Shown in pieces: positions 1 to 5,503 of a stretch of 11,110 bases of DNA. Under the pieces are notes generated by a model that saw only the letters and a program-made list of their open reading frames with translations, was not told the origin of the DNA and ran no database searches. The stretch spans positions 1 to 11,110 of the forward strand of contig CAIUKX010000094.1 in NCBI GenBank assembly GCA_903899795.1, written 5' to 3'. Each line of letters opens with the position of its first letter. The first letter of the stretch is position 1. The stretch comes from an uncultured Flavobacteriales bacterium. GTDB lineage: Bacteria > Bacteroidota > Bacteroidia > Flavobacteriales_D > Crocinitomicaceae. The position numbers and the translations under genes are program-made.

Positions 1-82
1 CGTGCCCCTCCTGGGCCCGCGCAGATGAAATTGCAATCAGGCACGTGACCGCCATTGCCGCACAACTTACAGAGGTCCTCAA
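1..82. other. Compositionally foreign segment, possible chimeric junction near 80-86
   Basis: GC is about 60% here (49 of 82 by hand count), against a clearly AT-rich sequence immediately after. Read leftwards from TTG at 82, the peptide has an Arg near the N-terminus, a hydrophobic run (CAAMAVTCLIAISS) and then ARAQ, a textbook AxA signal-peptidase site. This resembles the start of an exported proteobacterial protein, not the tail of an epimerase. The change falls exactly where the epimerase family normally ends. It could be an assembly or library chimera, or a real recombination joint. The sequence alone cannot decide. Confidence 0.5.
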
Positions 83-1003
83 GATTAAATTTCGCAAAGC
101 GTTCTCAAGTTTTGCAAATTTAAATTCATATCCCGATTTTTCTAATCGTTCCGGGATCACCCATCGACTTTTAAGTACTAATTCAGCTTCGGTTGAAATT
201 ACAAAAGCTCCGATTTTCATTAACAATGAATTCAAGGGAATTCCGATCGTTGAGCCAAGTGATTTTCTTAATCCCACCATAAAACTTCTATTATCAATAG
301 GAAAAGGTGAAGTACAATTGAAAACGCCATCTAATTTTTCATTTTCAATCAAAAAATCAATAATTCCTAAAACATCTGCTTCGTGAATCCAACTGACCAT
401 CTGCTTTCCATTTCCCTGACTTCCACCAAAACCTAATTTAGCCATTTTTCTCAAACGTGGGTAAACACCATCATTCTGACTCAACACCAAACTAGTACGA
501 AGAATTACTTTACGCATGGATGTAAATTTTGCTGTTTCAGTTTCGAAAGTCGATTCCCAGAGTGAACATACATTTTCAGAAAAACCATGACCAATTTCAC
601 CATTTACTTCCGTCATTTCACGATCTTCCGCATGTCTGTATATCGTTGCCGAAGCAGCCTGGATCCAAACTTTTGGTGGATTCGAAGTCTTCTCAAAGAC
701 TTCACAAAGATCTGTTATCGACCTTGTTCTTGACTCCATAATTTCCTTTCTGTTTTGAGGAGTATAACGACAGTTTACATTTTTGCCCGTCAGGTTAATC
801 AGTGCATCGGCTTGATCCAGCTTTTCCAAAGAATCATTCGAATGCAAATTGTTCCATTGTAGATAAGTGATATTACCCCTATTCTTCCGTTTGGATCGAG
901 ATATGACAATCAATTCTTCTACCCGATCTTTATACGATAAAATCAGTGCTTTACCGATTTGACCGGTTCCACCAGCCAAAATCATTTTTGATATTGTTTT
1001 CAT
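1..1003 (-). CDS. TIGR01777/SDR39U1-family NAD(P)-dependent epimerase; 3' end runs into anomalous DNA
   Basis: This frame starts at 1003 and stays open to the window edge, so no stop codon is seen. The N-terminus carries the Rossmann dinucleotide motif AGGTGQIG (about residues 10-17). The rest follows the SDR39U1 (TIGR01777) pattern: an SATIY segment, a VLRTSLVLS strand, then GNGKQMVSWIHEADV. Next come GVFNCTSPFPI and a DUF1731-like C-terminus (SRWVIPERLEKSGYEFKF). The family normally ends just after a phrase like LENALRNLI, here residues 299-307, so the native gene should stop near 80-83. The frame instead continues into GC-rich DNA (see 1-82). Its start overlaps the stop of the upstream DCC gene (ATGA), which implies translational coupling. 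Substrate is unknown for this family; it is probably a cytosolic nucleotide-sugar-type or related oxidoreductase. Family confidence is high; the 3' end is unreliable. Confidence 0.85.
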   Translation of the reverse strand, partial: MKTISKMILAGGTGQIGKALILSYKDRVEELIVISRSKRKNRGNITYLQWNNLHSNDSLEKLDQADALINLTGKNVNCRYTPQNRKEIMESRTRSITDLCEVFEKTSNPPKVWIQAASATIYRHAEDREMTEVNGEIGHGFSENVCSLWESTFETETAKFTSMRKVILRTSLVLSQNDGVYPRLRKMAKLGFGGSQGNGKQMVSWIHEADVLGIIDFLIENEKLDGVFNCTSPFPIDNRSFMVGLRKSLGSTIGIPLNSLLMKIGAFVISTEAELVLKSRWVIPERLEKSGYEFKFAKLENALRNLILRTSVSCAAMAVTCLIAISSARAQEGH

Positions 1004-1809
1004 TTTAATAAAATTAAAAGGATTATCATTCTGTAAATGGTCCATGTTAATGTAGGAATACTATTCAAATGAAGTAATTTACATCTTCTGATGTGTTCGA
1101 AAAACATCATCAATACTGTTACAATGAAGAAAATCAGGTAAAATTCTGTTCCGAAGGAAAACAAATTACCTAAGCCTATTCCAATCAATAGTAAGATTGA
1201 ACCAGCTAACGAAACAGTCATCATATTTCCCAAATAATTCATTCGCTTTTCAAACGGAATAAACCAAAGCATCAGCATTTGAAATACAATTTGTCCACCG
1301 CAAATAAGGAATTCCCTAAGCATATTTGTTGGAGGAAGAGTTGTTAAATGTAAACTATAGTTTGTCAATACCAGTGAGGTTATCAGCCATGAAAACACTA
1401 AAAATGATAACCTGTATTTCAGATTAAAATCCGGAATACAGGTATCACTGCCTTCGGTGGTAGGCATTATTATCTTTCTATTGTAGGAAATAAATGCATA
1501 TGCTCTTTTTAGTAACGAATAAATTGGTGCAAACGTTAAAGTTGGTTTTAAAAATGGAAGTCCCCGTACTACCATAGTGATGATACTATCGATCCCATAG
1601 GTTACTTCTCCGGTTGAATTATTGATCAAGGCAATCTCATTTTTGGCTCTTTTCAAATCTAATAATGTACATGTTTCACCTGACATCGTTTGATATGATT
1701 TTCTTCCTTTTTTTTCCAAAATCCCTGCATTCACAAATGTTTGACTATATGCTCGGCAGAGCGGACAGTTCTCATCGTATACCAGTGAATAGTTTTTTAA
1801 AGTTTTCAT
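1000..1809 (-). CDS. DCC1-like (DUF393) thiol-disulfide oxidoreductase with C-terminal membrane domain
   Basis: Residues 9-18 read LVYDENCPLC, which contains the DxxCxxC active-site signature of the DCC/DUF393 family (Asp12, Cys15, Cys18). The thioredoxin-like part covers about residues 5-115 and includes a typical YNRK segment near 109-112. It is followed by a hydrophobic region with about five predicted membrane helices (roughly 133-152, 164-184, 194-214, 219-239, 251-268). The redox head is therefore tethered to the inner membrane. Stand-alone DCC proteins are about 130 aa, so the C-terminal half is an added domain that I cannot name. The gene lies 38 bp after the GbsR/MarR regulator and overlaps the epimerase start by ATGA. 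A palindrome ends two bases before its ATG and may control it. Partner and substrate are unknown. Confidence 0.8.
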   Translation of the reverse strand: MKTLKNYSLVYDENCPLCRAYSQTFVNAGILEKKGRKSYQTMSGETCTLLDLKRAKNEIALINNSTGEVTYGIDSIITMVVRGLPFLKPTLTFAPIYSLLKRAYAFISYNRKIIMPTTEGSDTCIPDFNLKYRLSFLVFSWLITSLVLTNYSLHLTTLPPTNMLREFLICGGQIVFQMLMLWFIPFEKRMNYLGNMMTVSLAGSILLLIGIGLGNLFSFGTEFYLIFFIVTVLMMFFEHIRRCKLLHLNSIPTLTWTIYRMIILLILLK

Positions 1810-1811
1810 AG

Positions 1812-1829
1812 TTTCAGTATTTATTGAAA
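1812..1829. promoter_or_regulatory. Candidate GbsR/MarR operator 2, at the DCC gene start
   Basis: The plus strand reads TTTCAGTATTTATTGAAA, an 18-bp near-palindrome with half-site TTTCARTA. It matches the minus strand of the site at 2383-2400 in 17 of 18 positions, and both are followed by GTTT. It ends two bases from the DCC start codon, so a bound protein would also cover the ribosome-binding region. Assignment to the adjacent regulator is inferred from position and repetition. Confidence 0.55.
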
Positions 1830-1847
1830 GTTTCTTTTAAAAAAATT

Positions 1848-2354
1848 TTATTTGAGTAGCTTAAACAACAATGAGAACAACTTGTTTTCATTTTCATTGA
1901 TCAATAAACTCACGGATTTATCCATCTTTCCTACGAAAGAATCCAATTGACCCATCATTGAAGTAAAAGCCTGTATTTCTTTGGATGAAGTATCTCCATC
2001 AATTTCCTTTAGTTGGTGAAGAATACGTAATACAGGTTCAACCTCTCGTTTCTTACGCTCACGGATAATTCTTCGCGCTACTTCCCAAATGTCTTTTTCA
2101 GCAACAAAATATTCTTTGCGATCTCCTGGAACCAGTTCTTTATAGATCAAGGTCCAGTTTAATAAATCTCTGATATTCATGTTTGCATTTCCTCTGGAAA
2201 TACTTAATTCTTCCATGATATCTTCGGTTGATAAAGGAGCCGATGAAATTAACAAAATTGCATGCACCTGTGCCATTGTACGGTTGATGCCCCATTCCGT
2301 TCCTAGTTTACCCCAAGTTTGAATGAATTGTCGTTTTGCTTCTGTGAATTCCAT
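1848..2354 (-). CDS. GbsR/MarR-family winged-helix transcriptional regulator
   Basis: This is a 168-aa cytosolic DNA-binding protein of the GbsR-like branch of MarR regulators (COG1510). The N-terminus (FIQTWGKLGTEWGINRTMAQVHAILLIS, residues 10-37) is the family hallmark. A winged helix-turn-helix follows: LSTEDIMEEL, then a probable recognition helix SISRGNANMNIRDLLNW (51-67), then a wing around VPGDRKEYFVAE (75-86). A helical C-terminal tail probably dimerises. Length is normal for the family. The start at 2354 gives the canonical N-terminus with no missing residues. It is the first gene of a leftward operon with the DCC protein and the epimerase. Paired palindromes at 2383-2400 and 1812-1829 suggest autoregulation. 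The inducer is unknown; the namesake GbsR senses choline, but nothing here suggests that ligand. Confidence 0.88.
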   Translation of the reverse strand: MEFTEAKRQFIQTWGKLGTEWGINRTMAQVHAILLISSAPLSTEDIMEELSISRGNANMNIRDLLNWTLIYKELVPGDRKEYFVAEKDIWEVARRIIRERKKREVEPVLRILHQLKEIDGDTSSKEIQAFTSMMGQLDSFVGKMDKSVSLLINENENKLFSLLFKLLK

Positions 2355-2358
2355 GTGG

Positions 2359-2390
2359 TAAATATATAAAAACTTTTTAAACTTTCAATA
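2359..2390 (-). promoter_or_regulatory. Candidate promoter of the regulator operon, Bacteroidota type
   Basis: On the minus strand, TTG (2388-2386) is followed after exactly 19 bases by TATATTTA (2366-2359). This resembles the Bacteroidota -33 TTG and -7 TAnnTTTG pattern, with A for the final G. The TTG lies inside the palindrome 2383-2400, so a bound repressor would block the -33 box. The -7 box is only four bases from the ATG, so the transcript may be leaderless or nearly so. Confidence 0.5.
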
Positions 2391-2400
2391 ATTACTGAAA
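2383..2400. promoter_or_regulatory. Candidate GbsR/MarR operator 1, in the regulator promoter
   Basis: The plus strand reads TTTCAATAATTACTGAAA, an imperfect 18-bp palindrome (eight of nine position pairs complementary). Its minus strand matches the site at 1812-1829 at 17 of 18 bases, and the shared stretch extends four more bases (GTTT). It overlaps the proposed -33 box, as expected for a MarR-type autorepressor. The link to the regulator is inference. Confidence 0.6.
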
Positions 2401-2477
2401 ATAAAATTTTCTGATATAATCTTGTTAGTATTTAAGATTTATAGCATGGGAAATTACTAGAGATGTAAACAATTATG

Positions 2478-2506
2478 GTGGAGACGTAACAATGTTACGT
2501 CTCCAC
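2478..2506. terminator. Perfect 13-bp hairpin downstream of the M23 gene (terminator or dispersed palindrome)
   Basis: GTGGAGACGTAAC and GTTACGTCTCCAC form a perfect 13-bp stem around the 3-base loop AAT. It lies 11 bp past the stop codon of the leftward M23 gene. There is no clear T-run after the stem in either direction, so it is not a classic intrinsic terminator. GAGACGT...ACGTCTC palindromes of this kind are, as I recall, repeated between genes in many Bacteroidota and cyanobacteria. It may be a dispersed element that also ends or protects transcripts. Confidence 0.55.
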
Positions 2507-2517
2507 ACTAAAAAATA

Positions 2518-3924
2518 TTATTCGATAACAATCTTGCCAATCGATTGGATTTCTCCTTGATTTTTAATCTTATAAATATATATTCCTGAATGTCCTGTTA
2601 AATCAATTTCAGTTGAAAGATTTTCCATGTCTTTCTGATATATCAATTCACCCAAAGCATTAAATATTTCAATCGTTTGAACGTTGCTCTCATCTCGTTC
2701 AATTGTAAACCTACCTTTTGTGGGATTAGGATACACTCTAATTGCTGAATTTTCAGAAATTGAATTTATTCCTGAAGAAAGATTACTGATTTCAAATGTT
2801 GAGGAACAAACAATTCCGTTATAGGTAGCTTGCAAAGTATAAGTCCCCGGATTAGTCGGCAATACTTTTGACCATGCCCAAGTTCTTACTTTCGAATCAA
2901 CGCTACTATTATAAGTCCAGGAGAGATATTTAGTTCCGTTGGGATTCAGAATTTTTAAATCTGCTGTAAGTCCTACCACCTCATCGCGGATAAACATATA
3001 GATCTTCGCATAACCCGGATTTAAACCTGGACCTTGAAAAGGAATCGTGTAACTTGTACTCTCATTCAAGGTTTCTGTCTCCGGACAAGGAGGAAATAAA
3101 GCGTCCGTTGTATGAACAGAAACTTTCATTACACCCGTCTCTTTATAAGGCTTTTGATCGATCCACCAAGTTGCAGCATTCAGCGTATTGCAATTTCCAG
3201 CATAGGGATCAATCCTAGTAGCAACCGTATTTCCAGACCAAACTTCAAAATGAAGATGCGGACCTGAAGAACTTCCGGAGCTTCCAACTACACCAAGATA
3301 TTCACCTGCTTCAACTGTCTGACCTATCGTTTTGGTAGTCACTGAACCGTTTTTCATATGCCAATACAAAGCAACAGACCCATCTGCATGCTGAATAATC
3401 ACATGGTTCGCTGTCAACTGATTGGAAGAACAATTTCTATCAAACTCACCATCGTGCACATCTACTATTGTTCCGGCTGCAGCAGCAATGACTTCAACCA
3501 TATTATTTTCCATTTTTACAAAATTATAGGGCCAAATAGAGATATCAGTACCTCTGTGTCCATCGTAGGTATTTTGTCCACAATTAAAATCGTTTATAGA
3601 ACCTGTCGCTTGATCTTGATCTACATAAGCGGCAATGTGATAATAGCTGCAATCGTGAAGATTTTGAGCAGTTCTTAAAGGCCACGATAAAGGAGTAATC
3701 GATTTATTCGCCGTTTTTTGTTCGGCTTTATCTAAATGAAGTGCTTTCAAGTTAGCCTGAATATTGGTTTCAATGATGGTATATTCATCCATCGAAATGC
3801 AGGGATGTTCAGCAGAATTTTCATGCAATGTGTGATTCACCTGTTCTTGACCAAATAAATTTGAATGTGAGATAATCGAGAAATGCAATGAGCACATAAG
3901 TGCCATAATCGTAGTAGTTTTCAT
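2518..3924 (-). CDS. Secreted M23-family metallo-endopeptidase with T9SS type-A sorting domain
   Basis: This 468-aa protein probably cleaves peptide cross-links in peptidoglycan or other glycine-rich peptides outside the cell. A signal peptide covers about residues 1-25 (hydrophobic run, then FGQ). The LytM/M23 domain spans about 118-240. The HxxxD pair His123/Asp127 and His225 fit the zinc ligands. His189 (YWHM) and His223 (GPHLHFE) fit the catalytic histidines, so all key residues are present. Residues 265-380 look like an Ig-type beta domain. The C-terminal ~78 residues begin near RVYPNPTKGRF and form a T9SS type-A sorting domain, so the protein should be exported through the outer membrane and anchored or released. 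It is divergent from the T9SS protein at 4169. Activity could serve wall remodelling, prey lysis or nutrition. Confidence 0.9.
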   Translation of the reverse strand: MKTTTIMALMCSLHFSIISHSNLFGQEQVNHTLHENSAEHPCISMDEYTIIETNIQANLKALHLDKAEQKTANKSITPLSWPLRTAQNLHDCSYYHIAAYVDQDQATGSINDFNCGQNTYDGHRGTDISIWPYNFVKMENNMVEVIAAAAGTIVDVHDGEFDRNCSSNQLTANHVIIQHADGSVALYWHMKNGSVTTKTIGQTVEAGEYLGVVGSSGSSSGPHLHFEVWSGNTVATRIDPYAGNCNTLNAATWWIDQKPYKETGVMKVSVHTTDALFPPCPETETLNESTSYTIPFQGPGLNPGYAKIYMFIRDEVVGLTADLKILNPNGTKYLSWTYNSSVDSKVRTWAWSKVLPTNPGTYTLQATYNGIVCSSTFEISNLSSGINSISENSAIRVYPNPTKGRFTIERDESNVQTIEIFNALGELIYQKDMENLSTEIDLTGHSGIYIYKIKNQGEIQSIGKIVIE

Positions 3925-4168
3925 GATTTCCGAATTTTAATGTTAGTCTAATCCTATGACGCTGACCAACTTTCAGAGTTGCTCATCCAAAGAAAAATGA
4001 ATATTTCAATGAATATTTCCAACCTTTCATCGAGCAAATCCGTTAAACGATTTAGGCAAGTTTAGAATGTGACATTTTTCCATCCTCGAATTAAACCGTT
4101 GAAAGAAAAATAAGATCATTTTCAGTTTGTAATTAGTACGTTCGACAAATAAAAATATAAATTCAATT
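3925..4168. promoter_or_regulatory. Divergent intergenic region with a tandem 12-bp repeat
   Basis: These 244 bp separate two divergent T9SS-substrate genes, so both promoters should lie here. Two direct copies of AATGAATATTTC stand back to back at 3996-4019. A short inverted repeat (CAACT/AGTTG) lies at 3967-3981 in the probable leader of the M23 gene. I found no convincing promoter for the leftward gene. An open frame at 4027-4242 on the minus strand overlaps the rightward gene and looks non-coding. Confidence 0.45.
4099..4129 (+). promoter_or_regulatory. Weak candidate promoter for the T9SS protein at 4169
   Basis: TTG (4099-4101) is followed after 20 bases by TCAGTTTG (4122-4129), one mismatch from the Bacteroidota -7 box TAnnTTTG. 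This would give a leader of about 30-35 bases that includes an A-rich stretch (AAATAAAA) before the ATG, typical of Flavobacteriia translation starts. A second near-match, TACGTTCG at 4137-4144, lacks a correctly spaced -33 box. Confidence 0.33.
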
Positions 4169-5200
4169 ATGAAAAAAGGATTACTATTCGCTTCATTATT
4201 TCTGACAACGATCGGAAATGCACAAAGTTTAACACAGGCCAATGAGCCTCAAATCGGTGCCAACATCACTATGTATGTATGTGATTCTGCATTTGCGGAT
4301 TTTGCATCTACCAATGGAAATGGTGTAACTTGGAATTTCGCTGCTATCACTGGGTATTCAGGAATTCCTTCTAAAAACATTTCAGTTGCTGCTCCAAGTG
4401 ATAATTCTTTCAGTCCTGCTACCAAAGTAACCAGCATCGACGGATTTATTTCAACTTACTGGACTTCATCTTCAACTGACAGAACATCTCAAGGTTTCGT
4501 ATACACGGATGTAACTGTAGGTGATGTAGAAGTGAAATTTGCTACTGACAACGAAAAAATTGCCAATTATCCGTTTGCATTGACAAATACATTCACTGAT
4601 TCGTATTCAGGAACATTGTACAACGGAACAATCACCGCTTCAGGAGCTGTGCCTTGTACCGGAACTGCAACAGCAATAATTGACGGACAAGGGACTTTGG
4701 TATTACCAGGAAACATTACACTTCCAAACGTAATCCGTTACAAAGTAACTGAGAATTCAAGTGCTACTATTACATTTTCAGGTTTCCCAATTCCAGTAGG
4801 TGTAAACAGAGTTCAATACGACTACTATGATATCAACAACAGTGCTTTACCTGTTTTCTCTCATATTCAATTGAATGTAACACAAAACAGTTCTCCAATC
4901 AATTCAACAACATTAGTACTTTCTACAGTTGAACCGACTTTACTTGCTTCAATCGCTGAGAACTCAAAAAACAATTTCGCTGTATATCCAAACCCAACAC
5001 AAGGAAAGGTAACTGTGAAAGGTGATTTCGCTGCTGGTGCTTCATTAGTAGTTATGGATCAAACAGGAAGAATTGTTACTTCACTGGAATCAGTTAACAA
5101 CGGATCAACTATCGATCTTTCAAACGTTCAAAAAGGAATGTATTCTGTTGTAATTACAAACAATGGAAGCAGAACTATCAAAACAATAAGTGTGAACTAA
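4169..5200 (+). CDS. Exported beta-rich surface protein with T9SS type-A sorting domain, function unknown
   Basis: This is a 343-aa protein. A signal peptide covers residues 1-18 (MKKGLLFASLFLTTIGNA, cleavage before Gln19). The middle, about 20-262, is rich in Ser, Thr, Asn, Gly and aromatic residues in alternating patterns typical of beta-sandwich adhesins. Two cysteines (38, 163) are widely spaced. I do not recognise a named domain there. Residues from about 262 carry the T9SS sorting domain, with AVYPNPTQGKVTV at 271-283 and the terminal strand TIKTISVN. Codon choice is uniform (frequent AAC, TTC, GCT, TCA), suggesting strong expression. A strong intrinsic terminator follows at once, so it is probably a single-gene transcript. 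Expected location is the cell surface or the medium. Confidence 0.82.
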   Translation: MKKGLLFASLFLTTIGNAQSLTQANEPQIGANITMYVCDSAFADFASTNGNGVTWNFAAITGYSGIPSKNISVAAPSDNSFSPATKVTSIDGFISTYWTSSSTDRTSQGFVYTDVTVGDVEVKFATDNEKIANYPFALTNTFTDSYSGTLYNGTITASGAVPCTGTATAIIDGQGTLVLPGNITLPNVIRYKVTENSSATITFSGFPIPVGVNRVQYDYYDINNSALPVFSHIQLNVTQNSSPINSTTLVLSTVEPTLLASIAENSKNNFAVYPNPTQGKVTVKGDFAAGASLVVMDQTGRIVTSLESVNNGSTIDLSNVQKGMYSVVITNNGSRTIKTISVN

Positions 5201-5222
5201 ATAATATCATCACAACTTTTTT

Positions 5223-5252
5223 GAGCCGTCTCCATTTGGGGACGGTTTTTTT
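5223..5252 (+). terminator. Intrinsic terminator after the T9SS protein gene
   Basis: CCGTCTCC (5226-5233) pairs with GGGGACGG (5238-5245) over a 4-base ATTT loop, an 8-bp stem with one T-G wobble. Seven T residues follow (5246-5252). It lies 22 bp after the stop codon at 5200, a classic rho-independent terminator for the rightward gene. Confidence 0.88.
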
Positions 5253-5310
5253 ATGTCCAAAAAGTATTCTGTACATGAAAAAGTACTTGTTCATACTTCG
5301 CATTCATTTT

Positions 5311-5342
5311 AATCACAAAGAACAGCAAGTAATCACAAAGTT
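5311..5342 (+). repeat. Copy of the CRCNAAG-unit dispersed repeat
   Basis: AATCACAAAG occurs twice, ten bases apart, around AACAGCAAGT. The whole stretch aligns with the minus-strand arm of the repeat at 10156-10187 with about four mismatches and one single-base insertion. The unit CRCNAAG recurs about every 9-10 bp. It lies in a 250-bp gap after a terminator and shows no coding signal. Confidence 0.6.
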
Positions 5343-5412
5343 GACTCTTCATTATATCAAAAAACCAGTGTTCATAGCTATCCAACAAATCTGATTTTAT
5401 TTCTGGAAATAA

Positions 5413-5447
5413 TGTTACTTTTAAGCCTAAATTCAGTTATAGCTTTG
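5413..5447 (+). promoter_or_regulatory. Candidate promoter for the 747-aa protein / OmpA-like pair
   Basis: TAGCTTTG (5440-5447) matches the Bacteroidota -7 box TAnnTTTG exactly. The region where the -33 box should lie (around 5413-5420, TGTTACTT) has no clean TTG. A start near 5454 would leave a leader of about 50 bases before the ATG at 5504. Confidence 0.42.
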
Positions 5448-5503
5448 CAATTGAAAACGGAAGTCTGAAGACATGGCTTTCTTTGAATTCTAAAAACCAG
5501 TAA

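Noticed and set aside
45..386. Plus-strand open frame of 113 codons at the left edge
   Set aside because: It lies antisense to the well-supported epimerase, has no recognisable domain, and its ATG falls inside the suspect GC-rich segment.
529..741. Plus-strand open frame of 70 codons
   Set aside because: Antisense to conserved epimerase sequence, with no family resemblance.
4027..4242. Minus-strand open frame of 71 codons across the divergent region
   Set aside because: It overlaps the signal peptide of the T9SS protein and has no domain or start signal; the region is better explained as promoters.
5311..5342. Possible small CRISPR-like array (AATCACAAAG twice, 10-bp spacing)
   Set aside because: Repeats are too short, the spacer is only 10 bp, and there are no cas genes; it fits the CRCNAAG dispersed element instead.
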